The notes beneath the pieces were generated by a model that searched no databases, was not told the DNA's origin, and saw only the letters and a program-made list of their open reading frames with translations. 22,618 nucleotides of DNA from assembly GCA_009775195.1 (NCBI GenBank), contig VSPF01000022.1:1-22618 (forward strand), given 5' to 3'. Position 1 is the stretch's first letter. Each line of letters opens with the position of its first letter. Below, piece by piece: positions 1-6,612 of the stretch. The stretch is from Muribaculaceae bacterium. GTDB taxonomy: Bacteria; Bacteroidota; Bacteroidia; Bacteroidales; Muribaculaceae. Position numbers and translations under genes: made by a program.

Positions 1-33
1 TCGTCGGCAGCGTCATATGTGTATAATAGACAG
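1..33. other. Nextera/Tn5 read-1 adapter remnant (non-genomic)
   Basis: The 33 bases match the standard Illumina Nextera read-1 transposase adapter (TCGTCGGCAGCGTC followed by the 19-bp Tn5 mosaic end) at 31 of 33 positions. The two differences are G-to-T at positions 16 and 27, both inside the mosaic end. The match starts exactly at base 1 and stops at the final CAG of the mosaic end. This is almost certainly untrimmed library adapter at a contig end, so genomic sequence begins at about base 34. Confidence 0.96.
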
Positions 34-41
34 AAACAGGC

Positions 42-809
42 ATGACTAAACCTCGTTTAATATTCCCCGGGCAGAGGGCGGCCAGGCCTCAGTATGTGCT
101 CGGCACGAAGAATGGAACCGTGCGGACGTCAAATGTCACTGAAGAAAAGATTTTTGAAGCTGTTTACGACATTGACGAACACGAGTCGGTTTATCTCGAA
201 AAATGCGTGCCGATTGTGCTTGTCCGTCATGCCGAAGCATATTCTGTCGATTACTACAAAGACGGCAGTATCGCAGTATGTTTTAGAGTAAACGGTTATA
301 TGTTTCGCATGTGGAGGCCGGGCGTTGACTGTGATTTGGCTACCGATATTTTGTGCAAATTCTTCCGTCGTGCCCTGCTCCCCGACATGACAGGGTGGCA
401 ATGCCAGAAAGTTCACCCTGAGCAAGACGAAGTGGACGACAAACTGACTGTCGACGGCGAAGACTTCCGATATTTCGGGTGTCACGACATTGTTTGCGCA
501 CTGGAAAATATCATCGAGGGCAAATCACGAAGTATGCTATATGCGTTCACAAACGAGGACGGCGGCTATGTCGACGTCCGCCGGAGTGATGCTGACACTA
601 CTGCCGAGCCGGGATTTAAAGTCGAATATGTAAGGTGGACACAACGAGTACCCATAGGCTACCGGGGCGTGACATTCGACGTCAGGCCACTGCGTGAATG
701 GCTATGGCATCTGATTGACGACGACGAATTGCCGGGTTCTTTGCCCGAATGGAAGCAGTTTGATGTCAACGACCATTTCGAGAGAATGGTTTTTAGATTT
801 TTTAAATGA
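42..809 (+). CDS. hypothetical protein, 255 aa, possibly 5'-incomplete
   Basis: I do not recognise this family. The protein is soluble-looking and acidic, with no signal peptide or membrane segment. It is rich in aromatic residues and charged clusters (for example IDEHESVYLEKC near residue 44 and LIDDDELPG near 226). The ATG lies only 8 genomic bases after the adapter remnant, so an upstream start cannot be excluded. The TGA stop lies inside the direct repeat flanking mobile-element copy A. Without that insertion, the stop would be 8 bases before the start of the Sel1-repeat gene, so the two were probably one operon. A partner or immunity-like role is conceivable from that neighbour but is not shown by the sequence. 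Confidence 0.75.
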   Translation: MTKPRLIFPGQRAARPQYVLGTKNGTVRTSNVTEEKIFEAVYDIDEHESVYLEKCVPIVLVRHAEAYSVDYYKDGSIAVCFRVNGYMFRMWRPGVDCDLATDILCKFFRRALLPDMTGWQCQKVHPEQDEVDDKLTVDGEDFRYFGCHDIVCALENIIEGKSRSMLYAFTNEDGGYVDVRRSDADTTAEPGFKVEYVRWTQRVPIGYRGVTFDVRPLREWLWHLIDDDELPGSLPEWKQFDVNDHFERMVFRFFK

Positions 810-813
810 GGAA
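802..813 (+). repeat. left direct repeat of element A (putative target duplication)
   Basis: TTAAATGAGGAA occurs here and again at 982-993, exactly 180 bp apart, flanking the terminal inverted repeats. If the element ends are (C/T)TCAAG and CTTAA, as in copy B, the true duplication is the 8-bp ATGAGGAA. The upstream gene's stop codon lies inside it. Confidence 0.65.
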
Positions 814-985
814 TTCAAGTTTCGCAAGTATGCAACTTGCTCACTGTTAGTAGTCTTTAGGTTATAGGTTATGGTTTGATAAATGCAGATAACAATATTA
901 TTAGTGTTCAAAATTAGCAAACTAAGGCTAACTACTAAACGATAAACTATTAACAGTTAGCAAGTCTTAGACTTGCGAAACTTAA
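814..985 (+). mobile_element. MITE-like repeat element, full copy A
   Basis: This is a non-coding element of about 171 bp. Its terminal inverted repeats are 33 bp long (817-849 and 951-983) and match at 28 of 33 positions by eye. Each repeat begins with AAGTTTCGCAAGT and folds on itself, because CGCAAGT pairs with ACTTGC a few bases further in. The interior is AT-rich and carries no ORF. It aligns along its whole length with the reverse complement of 3555-3725, at roughly four in five bases. Direct repeats flank it (802-813 and 982-993). No transposase is encoded, so it would need one from elsewhere. Exact edges are uncertain by one to three bases. Confidence 0.85.
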
Positions 986-993
986 ATGAGGAA
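982..993 (+). repeat. right direct repeat of element A
   Basis: This second copy of TTAAATGAGGAA abuts the right inverted repeat. It contains an in-frame ATG (986) that is a possible but less likely start for the Sel1 gene. The AGGAAAA overlapping its end would serve as a ribosome binding site for the ATG at 998. Confidence 0.65.
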
Positions 994-997
994 AATC

Positions 998-2778
998 ATG
1001 AAAGGTAGATATAGCAAAGCCGTTGAAACGGCGGTGAAATTGATTTGGTCAAGTTTCGACCGCGAGTCGATACGTAAGGGATATGCGATGTTGGTGCAGG
1101 CCGCCCAACAAGGAGACGCCGACGCGCTGGCATTCATAGCGCGCTGCTTCATGGGCGAAGAATATGTGTGGCCACAGGCCGGTTTCAAAGCCGACGATGC
1201 CAACGCATCGAAGCTAATGCAGAAAAGTGCGATTAAGGGTAGTGCCACGGGCGTGCTGTGCGCGGCCAGGAGCGGAAACCTTACCCCCTCGGTAGAACAC
1301 GAGATGCCGTTTGCGTCTTTTAAAGAGGCTTTCGAAGAAATCCTCGGGCAGGCAGAGGATGGCGACGCCTTCTGCTGCTACATGGTGGGGAATGTGTATT
1401 ATTGGGGCGACTATCTGCGTGCAGACCCCGGTTTAGCCAGGCAATTCAAAGATACGCAAGAATACAATGCCTGGGCCTACCCCATAGCGCGGGAATGGTA
1501 CGAGCGAAGTTTCGACAAAGGCCTCTGCGCCGGATGGGGCAATTACGTAAATATCCGTAAATCAGGGTTATGCGACATCCCGACAGATGTATATGAGAAA
1601 TATTACCAGCTTCTCGCTGACATTTCGCCGGTAATTTGCTGCAACTATGGCTATTACCTCCGCACCGACAAGAGTGACTCATACGGCGGACTGCTGCGCT
1701 ATATGGAGGCCGCGCTCAAAGGCGACCCCACTGGTGCCTATAATGCCGGGCATGTCTACGAAGCCGGCGAGGAGGTGGAAGAAAACATCGGGCTTGCCTA
1801 TCAGCTCTTCGAAATTGCAGCAAGGGGCGGGTTCGCTGCCGGACAGTTCGAGATGGGTTACTACCACTTCGAAGGCTGCGGCGATGCCGAGCAAGATTAC
1901 GCTCTGGCTTTCGACTGGTTCGAAAATGCATACGAAAATCCCAAATGCGCGGCAGACACAAAAGCACAGTGCGCGGCATATCTGGCATATGCTATCAGTC
2001 AGGACTCGGGGTCGTGCAAGACGAAGAGGTGGCTTTGGAGTTTCTTAAAGAAGCAGAAGAACGAAAAGACAACCTATTGGAATCTATACTTGGCGATGTA
2101 CTTAACGCCCTTGGCGTGGCATACGCTTTCGGCAAGGGCGCCGAAGAAGATATAAAACTCGGATATCAGTATTTCGAGAATGCCGCCAGACTGGGGTCTG
2201 AGGAGGCCAAAGAATTTATCGATTACATCAATTCATCTGACTATGATACTGATAAACGCGAGGAAGCAGATAATGAAAGACCCGTCGCCCCATTTTATCA
2301 AGGCCTCGCCGAGACCATCAGGGAAGCCTCGACCAAAGACATACGTGAAATTCTGAATCAGACTGCTGACGAAAACATCTATACAGTGGCACTGGTTACT
2401 GACAGCAATTGCTGCTCCCTATTCCTCGCGGTAAACACGGTTGAATATCTCAACAATGAAACCGACGGACTCGATGAGTGCAAATGGCATCCCGACGAAT
2501 GGGGTTATTCCGACGGCCACGGCAGCGAGTTGGTGAAACTCAGTGCGTCATTGTGGGAAAACTACAGCAACTTCCCCGGCGAGAAGTTCTTCTTCAATGC
2601 TCTTATCTCTGCGATGAAACAAATTAAAGAATCGGGCATATTCAAAGACCGTGCCGATGAAATAACATTTTTTGTTTCAATATCAGATGATGAGGGAGCA
2701 GACAATATTGAGGACTTGTCGGCAAAACAGTTAAATTCACCTACCCTCGCCGCTGCATTTTTGAACAGGACCAAATAA
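998..2778 (+). pseudogene. Sel1-repeat protein with DUF4303-like C-terminus, frameshifted near 1994
   Basis: Two reading frames together encode one protein of about 593 aa. Frame 1 (998 to about 1994) carries Sel1/TPR-like helical repeats, for example AAARGGFAAGQFEMGYYHFEG-type units. The second frame (about 1994 to 2778) continues with SGLGVVQDEEVALEFLKEAEE and two more repeats. It ends in a domain of about 190 aa resembling DUF4303 (KWHPDEWGY, then an aromatic/acidic helical region). Adding one base after GC at 1993-1994 restores a textbook Sel1 unit reading LAYAYQSGLGVVQDEE, so a one-base deletion is the simplest explanation. The ATG at 998 is preferred over 986 because AGGAAAA precedes it. 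Sel1 repeats mediate protein contacts. DUF4303-type domains are often found near polymorphic toxin or immunity loci, but a role here is inference. Sequencing error and genuine decay cannot be told apart. Confidence 0.85.
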
Positions 2779-2829
2779 ACGTAGTCGTCTTTGGCATAAA
2801 TTAAACACCTCAAGACACATATTCCAATC

Positions 2830-3030
2830 ATGCCATACATATCAATAGAGAGCGGCATCCTGACCGCAGAACAAAAGAAACAGTTGATTGAGCGGATTAC
2901 CACCACAGCCTCCGAGATAACCAATATTCCACCGCAGTTTTTCACCATTACCATCAAGGAACTTCCTGATGAGAATTTCGGGATTGGGGGCAAATCAATC
3001 GACGAAATAAAACGCAACTACAAACCATGA
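2830..3030 (+). CDS. 4-oxalocrotonate tautomerase-family protein
   Basis: This 66-residue protein begins Met-Pro. In the 4-OT family, removal of Met exposes Pro-1 as the catalytic base for keto-enol tautomerisation. The rest fits the family's beta-alpha-beta fold: an EQKKQLIERITTTASEI helix, then the FTITIKELPDENFGIGGKSI segment that matches the conserved WGIGG-type turn. Its length is typical for the single-domain subunits that assemble as hexamers. The TGA stop overlaps the next gene's ATG by four bases, so it is probably translationally coupled to the acetyltransferase. The physiological substrate is unknown. The family call is firm and the function is not. Confidence 0.9.
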   Translation: MPYISIESGILTAEQKKQLIERITTTASEITNIPPQFFTITIKELPDENFGIGGKSIDEIKRNYKP

Positions 3031-3539
3031 GCCTTATATTGCGACCTTATCAGTCTTCGGATGCCGCTGTGATTACGTCGTGGCTCAAAAGCGAGTATCT
3101 TATGCGCCAATGGTGCGCCGACAGATATGTGCATTATCCTGTCACGCCCGAAGATATGAACACCTATCACGCGAGGAATATTGACGGACAATACTCACGC
3201 GCCTTGACAATGGTAGAAGGTGAAGACGTTGTAGGATATATTACCCTGCGCACTCCGGCAGACAATCCGACCGAGCAACGACTGGGTTTTGTAATTGTCG
3301 ATGATTCTCGGCGCGGCTGCGGCTTAGGGAAAGCTCTTGTCACAATGGCAGTCAGATATGCGTATGAAGCACTTGGAGCCACGAAAGTGTCGCTCGGTGT
3401 CTTTGAAAATAATCCGTCCGCCATCCATTGCTATGAAGCTGCCGGTTTTCATCGAGTAGCACTACCTGAAACCGAGAGTTATGAATGTCTGGGTGAAACA
3501 TGGAACTGTATTGAGATGGAACAACACAAAGCACAGTGA
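3027..3539 (+). CDS. GNAT-family N-acetyltransferase
   Basis: This 170-aa protein has the size and order of a single GNAT domain. The N-terminal LRPYQSSDAAVITSWL is the usual substrate-side start. Motif A follows with RLGFVIVDDSRRGCGLGKALV, whose RxxGxGxA-like loop binds the acetyl-CoA pyrophosphate. The C-terminal LGVFENNPSAIHCYEAAGF is the conserved motif B. It most resembles RimI/RimJ-like and small-molecule acetyltransferases, and the acceptor (protein N-terminus, amine or antibiotic) cannot be assigned. The start overlaps the tautomerase stop as ATGA. Element copy B begins 16 bases after the stop. Confidence 0.92.
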   Translation: MSLILRPYQSSDAAVITSWLKSEYLMRQWCADRYVHYPVTPEDMNTYHARNIDGQYSRALTMVEGEDVVGYITLRTPADNPTEQRLGFVIVDDSRRGCGLGKALVTMAVRYAYEALGATKVSLGVFENNPSAIHCYEAAGFHRVALPETESYECLGETWNCIEMEQHKAQ

Positions 3540-3545
3540 ACATTA

Positions 3546-3554
3546 TAAATTAAT
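3546..3554 (+). repeat. left direct repeat of element B (putative target duplication)
   Basis: TAAATTAAT occurs here and at 3726-3734 immediately outside the element. The bases on either side differ, so the identity is confined to 9 bp, as expected of a target-site duplication. The low-complexity AT composition makes chance more possible than for copy A. Confidence 0.65.
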
Positions 3555-3725
3555 TTAAGTTTCGCAAGTCTATGACTTGCTCACTGTTAATGGTTTGTCG
3601 GTTAGAGGTTAGCCTTAGACAGTTAATTGTTATCACTGAGATTATTGTTATTTGCATTTGTCAAACATAACCTATAAACAAAATACTACTGACAGTGAGC
3701 AAGTTGCATACTTGCGAAACTTGAG
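3555..3725 (-). mobile_element. MITE-like repeat element, full copy B (inverted relative to A)
   Basis: The inverted repeats at 3557-3589 and 3690-3722 match at 28 of 33 positions and start with AAGTTTCGCAAGT, as in copy A. The copy is inverted. The distinguishing sub-sequence AAGTATGCAACTTGC is at the left end of A and, reverse-complemented, at the right end of B. The two copies have almost the same length, and the interiors align with scattered substitutions. The 9-bp direct repeat TAAATTAAT flanks it at 3546-3554 and 3726-3734, again exactly 180 bp apart. It holds no ORF. Much of the 3540-3791 intergenic gap is this element. Confidence 0.87.
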
Positions 3726-3734
3726 TAAATTAAT
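3726..3734 (+). repeat. right direct repeat of element B
   Basis: This is the second copy of TAAATTAAT, directly after the terminal GCGAAACTTGAG of copy B. Confidence 0.65.
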
Positions 3735-3791
3735 AGGAACAAAAGTACGGTAGAGAATATTTTGAAATCTATTCATAATTCTACATCTATC

Positions 3792-4136
3792 ATGAAGAAT
3801 ATCGAAGCAAACAAAGAACTCATAGCAGCGTGCGGCCTCTACTGCGCCGCGTGTCGAAAGTATCTGTCGGACAAATGCCCAGGCTGCCATAATAATGAAA
3901 AGGCGACTTGGTGCAAAATAAGGTCATGCGCTAAAGGTAATGGTTATCACTCTTGTGCCGAATGTCCTAAGAATGTAGCTGAGTGTAAGATATATTCCAA
4001 TCTCATAGGAAAGATTTTCGCCTTTCTTTTCAAGTCGGACCGTCCGGCTTGCATCCACTACATCCGCGAGCATGGCGAACAGGCTTTCGCCGAAGAAATG
4101 ACTAAACGTAAATACCAAACAATTAAAAGAAAATAA
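3792..4136 (+). CDS. DUF3795-like cysteine-rich protein
   Basis: This small protein has a dense cysteine pattern: ACGLYCAACRKYL, then KCPGC, CKIRSCA, CAECPKNVAEC and a late PACIHYI. That order is characteristic of DUF3795 proteins, which are presumed metal (zinc or iron-sulfur) binders of unknown function. I chose the ATG at 3792 (114 aa). An upstream TTG at 3762 would add ten residues with no family similarity. The gene ends four bases before the YciI-like gene and appears to head a co-directional set (YciI, GrpB, AraC). No clear TAnnTTTG box precedes it. The nearest candidate, ATATTTTG just upstream, is imperfect. Confidence 0.85.
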   Translation: MKNIEANKELIAACGLYCAACRKYLSDKCPGCHNNEKATWCKIRSCAKGNGYHSCAECPKNVAECKIYSNLIGKIFAFLFKSDRPACIHYIREHGEQAFAEEMTKRKYQTIKRK

Positions 4137-4140
4137 GACT

Positions 4141-4428
4141 ATGTTTATAGCAATTCTGACATATAAGAAGCCACTGGAGGAGGTTGACCGTTTCCTCCAG
4201 GCACATCGCGAATACCTTGCAGTGCATTATGCGGCCGGCGACTTCATTGCCTCCGGGCCTCAGACACCTCGCATTGGGGGTGTGATTATGATTAAGGCCG
4301 AAAACCGTGCGGCTGTAGACGCTATCATCGCCCAAGACCCATTCAATATCAACGGCATAGCTGACTATCAGATAGTCGAGTTTACCCCGACGATGGTCTG
4401 CGACAATACTCTCAAAAGCATTTTTTGA
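4141..4428 (+). CDS. YciI-like protein
   Basis: This 95-aa protein matches the YCII-related fold, a ferredoxin-like dimer. The N-terminal strand MFIAILTYKKP is followed by the conserved AHREYL segment, which bears the family's active-site-like His. Next come ASGPQTPRIGGVIMIKA and the C-terminal DPFNINGIADYQIVEF, which carries the conserved acidic residue. Members are suspected hydrolases or dehalogenase-like enzymes, with few characterised. The gene sits 4 bases after the DUF3795 gene and 10 before the GrpB-like gene, so it is very likely part of one transcript. Confidence 0.88.
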   Translation: MFIAILTYKKPLEEVDRFLQAHREYLAVHYAAGDFIASGPQTPRIGGVIMIKAENRAAVDAIIAQDPFNINGIADYQIVEFTPTMVCDNTLKSIF

Positions 4429-4438
4429 GAATGTTGGT

Positions 4439-4999
4439 ATGACCTACAAAAAGAATCTCAACGACATGACCTTGGAAGAGCTATGGGAATTATTTCCTAT
4501 AGTTCTGACTCCGCATGACCCACTATGGGCAGTCAGGGCGCGCGAGGAGATTGCCTCGCTATCGGCACTGCTTGCTGATTACAAACCTATTATCAACCAT
4601 ATAGGCAGCACAGCCATTCCCGACATCCACGCCAAACCGATTATCGATATCCTTGTCGAGGTTTCACCCAATGCCGACTGGTTGCCGATAAAGACACTCA
4701 TGGAGGATAACGGCTATCTATGCATGTCGGCAAGGCAAAGTCGCGTCAGCTTCAACAAAGGTTATACGCCCGAGGGGTATGCCGACAAGGTCTTTCACAT
4801 CCATTTTCATAGAGCCGGGGATAACGATGAAATACTATTCCGCGACTACCTTGCCGCCAATCCGCTGTTGGCCAAGGAATATGAGAAGTTAAAGCTATCT
4901 TTATTACCGGCATATAAAAACAACCGCGACGGCTATACCGAGGCCAAGACAGAGTTTGTAAGACATGTAATAGCCCTGGCAAAACAACAGCAGCGATGA
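4439..4999 (+). CDS. GrpB-like nucleotidyltransferase family protein (UPF0157)
   Basis: This 186-aa protein contains HIGSTAIPDIHAKPIIDILVEV near residues 55-76. It is the hallmark GrpB/UPF0157 motif, a nucleotidyltransferase-like G-S-T followed by D-x-x-V/I metal-binding acid. The later HFHRAGDNDEILFRDYL also fits the family. Length is normal, with a slightly long N-terminus (MTLEELWELFPIVLTPHDPLW). Some relatives act on small molecules or nucleotides, and the substrate here is unknown. An ATG at 4431 is in another frame, and 4439 gives the full domain. The stop overlaps the AraC gene's start by four bases. Confidence 0.9.
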   Translation: MTYKKNLNDMTLEELWELFPIVLTPHDPLWAVRAREEIASLSALLADYKPIINHIGSTAIPDIHAKPIIDILVEVSPNADWLPIKTLMEDNGYLCMSARQSRVSFNKGYTPEGYADKVFHIHFHRAGDNDEILFRDYLAANPLLAKEYEKLKLSLLPAYKNNRDGYTEAKTEFVRHVIALAKQQQR

Positions 5000-5781
5000 A
5001 AGTTGTCCGACCGAGAGAGCAACTGCGGCCCTACGTGCGCTATTACTGGATGCTGACGAGCGACGAAGCCTTCAGTGTTCTGACTTTTCCCATCGGCTGT
5101 CCCCAGATTATCTTCCACCGCAAAACGCCACTGTATATTCCGGAAATTAATCGTAGCCAAAGCCGGTTAACAATCAGCGGACAGGTCAATTTCGCAGCAC
5201 ATATTCAGTCCGACGGCAATTTAGAGATGATAGTGGCTGTCTTCTACCCCCACACTATCGGCATGTTTATCGATACACCGCCCTCGGCCTTCTATAATCA
5301 GGAGATTTCGGGATACGACATATCAAACCGACAGCTTGACGAAACTGCGGCAAAGATATTCGACAGCCAGGGCGGCCACGCCGCTATCGCGATTTTAGAA
5401 AACTGGCTGCTGACAAGAATAAGCCCGACATTAAACCACCGAAGGATATCGGGCTCTATCGACTTGCTCATGCGTGACCCTGCAATCTCGGTCTACGGCC
5501 TTGCCGACACCGCATGCCTTAGTCTGAAACAATATGCGCGGATATTTCGAGAACAAGTCGGTATGAACCCTAAAGAATATGCCCGCGTGGTCCGGTTTCA
5601 AAAAGCATTGTGGATGTTGCAACGTGGGGCACGAAACTTTGCCGGCATTTCTGCCGAGTGCGGTTATGCCGACCAGTCACACTTTATCCGCGAGTTCAAG
5701 GCCATGAGCGGACTTACCCCGAAATCGCTTCTCAATCATTGCACGCCATACTCCGACCTTTTCACCAATCCGTCGGTATAA
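4996..5781 (+). CDS. AraC-family transcriptional regulator
   Basis: This 261-aa protein has an N-terminal sensing region of about 150 residues, resembling the DUF6597-type half found in many Bacteroidetes AraC regulators (MKVVRPREQLRPYVRYYWML). A C-terminal double helix-turn-helix follows. The second half shows LSLKQYARIFREQVGMNPKEYARVVRFQKAL and then ISAECGYADQSHFIREFKAMSGLTPKSLL, the canonical recognition helix and AraC signature. ATGA overlap with the GrpB-like gene implies translational coupling. It is probably a local regulator of the preceding enzymes or of the CatA-like gene that starts 55 bases downstream from its own promoter. The ligand is unknown. Confidence 0.93.
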   Translation: MKVVRPREQLRPYVRYYWMLTSDEAFSVLTFPIGCPQIIFHRKTPLYIPEINRSQSRLTISGQVNFAAHIQSDGNLEMIVAVFYPHTIGMFIDTPPSAFYNQEISGYDISNRQLDETAAKIFDSQGGHAAIAILENWLLTRISPTLNHRRISGSIDLLMRDPAISVYGLADTACLSLKQYARIFREQVGMNPKEYARVVRFQKALWMLQRGARNFAGISAECGYADQSHFIREFKAMSGLTPKSLLNHCTPYSDLFTNPSV

Positions 5782-5818
5782 TGTCGATTTTATTCTATCG
5801 CGAGTGAAAATTGCAGAG

Positions 5819-5826
5819 TAACTTTG
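5819..5826 (+). promoter_or_regulatory. -7 promoter box TAACTTTG for the CatA-like gene
   Basis: TAACTTTG is an exact match to the Bacteroidetes -7 consensus TAnnTTTG. No convincing -33 TTTG was seen at normal spacing. Transcription would start about 6 bases later, leaving only a few bases before the ATG at 5836. This excludes the TTG at 5824, which overlaps the box, as the start. Confidence 0.65.
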
Positions 5827-5835
5827 CATCAAAAA

Positions 5836-6453
5836 ATGATGCATGAAGTAAATCCGAAAGAGACTGCACGCTCCTACGCATTCGAGATGTGGATGAAGGC
5901 GCCGATGCCGATGGTGACGCTTTTCAAAACCCTCGACGTAACACGACTATGGCGTATCAGCCGCCGGCGCGGCCTAAAGTTCAATATGCTCATGTGCTGG
6001 TGTATCGGCAAAGCGGCCGGCAAAATCAATGAATTCTATATGCTGCCCGTCGGGGGTAAATTAATCCGATACGACACAATCGCCGTCAATACGATAGTCG
6101 CCAACCGCGCAGGCGAGGTCAGTTCGTGCGACATACCATTTTCCAACGACCTGAGCCGGTTCAACGCCGATTACCTCCGACTGACACGCCGAGTCGCCGA
6201 AACGTGCGAGAATCACGACATTGCGGACAGCATGGTAATCGGCACATCAGCATTGGTGCAAAATGATATCGATGGAGCCGTAGGGATGTACAGCGGCATA
6301 TTCAACAATCCGTTCCTTATCTGGGGCAGCTATCGCAGGAGATGGTTTCGTACCTACCTGGCAGTATCATTCCAGTTTCACCACACGCAGATGGACGGAG
6401 CCCACGCTGCCAGATTCCTTAATCTATTACAAAAAGAAATTGATAGATTATAG
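5836..6453 (+). CDS. CatA-like chloramphenicol acetyltransferase-family protein
   Basis: This is a 205-aa protein of the CAT fold, slightly shorter than the classical enzymes of about 215-220 aa. The C-terminal FQFHHTQMDG at residues 179-188 is the HHxxxDG motif. By analogy, its second His (183) is the catalytic base that deprotonates the acceptor hydroxyl for acetyl-CoA transfer. The preceding FNNPFLIWGSY and LAVSFQ segments match the family core, and the N-terminal ARSYAFEMWMKAPMPMV fits the substrate-side strand. Many chromosomal Bacteroidales members are not resistance enzymes, so no phenotype is assigned. The start is set by the -7 box at 5819. ATG codons at 5836 and 5839 are both possible. 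Confidence 0.88.
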   Translation: MMHEVNPKETARSYAFEMWMKAPMPMVTLFKTLDVTRLWRISRRRGLKFNMLMCWCIGKAAGKINEFYMLPVGGKLIRYDTIAVNTIVANRAGEVSSCDIPFSNDLSRFNADYLRLTRRVAETCENHDIADSMVIGTSALVQNDIDGAVGMYSGIFNNPFLIWGSYRRRWFRTYLAVSFQFHHTQMDGAHAARFLNLLQKEIDRL

Positions 6454-6500
6454 AAATAACATCGGGTTGTTACGCTTTTTCTTCTTTTTTGCGGCGTTGG
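6454..6500 (+). terminator. possible weak terminator after the CatA-like gene
   Basis: TAACA and TGTTA, at about 6458-6472, could pair around a short loop. A T-rich run, CTTTTTCTTCTTTTTT, follows. The stem is short and AT-rich, so this is only a candidate intrinsic terminator. Confidence 0.3.
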
Positions 6501-6571
6501 TCGTTTGTATACTTGTAATTATTCCAAACGAAAATTTTATTGACAAAATCATATTTATCAGATTTAATTGT

Positions 6572-6579
6572 TAACTTTG
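6572..6579 (+). promoter_or_regulatory. -7 promoter box TAACTTTG for the AAA-ATPase-like gene
   Basis: This is an exact TAnnTTTG match, 33 bases before the ATG at 6613. No clear -33 element was found at the usual 19-23 spacing. The predicted leader is roughly 25 nt. Confidence 0.6.
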
Positions 6580-6612
6580 CATTAGGAGCACTGATTTTCA
6601 ATAAATTTAGAT

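Noticed and set aside
1945..2778. A separate 277-aa gene starting at 1945
   Set aside because: Its first residues are not Sel1-like, and its real similarity begins mid-repeat where the upstream frame breaks off. It is the 3' part of the frameshifted gene.
802..3734. CRISPR-like repeats
   Set aside because: The repeats are paired inverted ends in opposite orientation with flanking direct repeats. There are no regularly spaced direct copies with unique spacers and no cas genes.
5836..6453. Chloramphenicol resistance gene
   Set aside because: The HHxxxDG family assignment is sound, but many chromosomal members do not confer resistance and no acquired-resistance context is visible.
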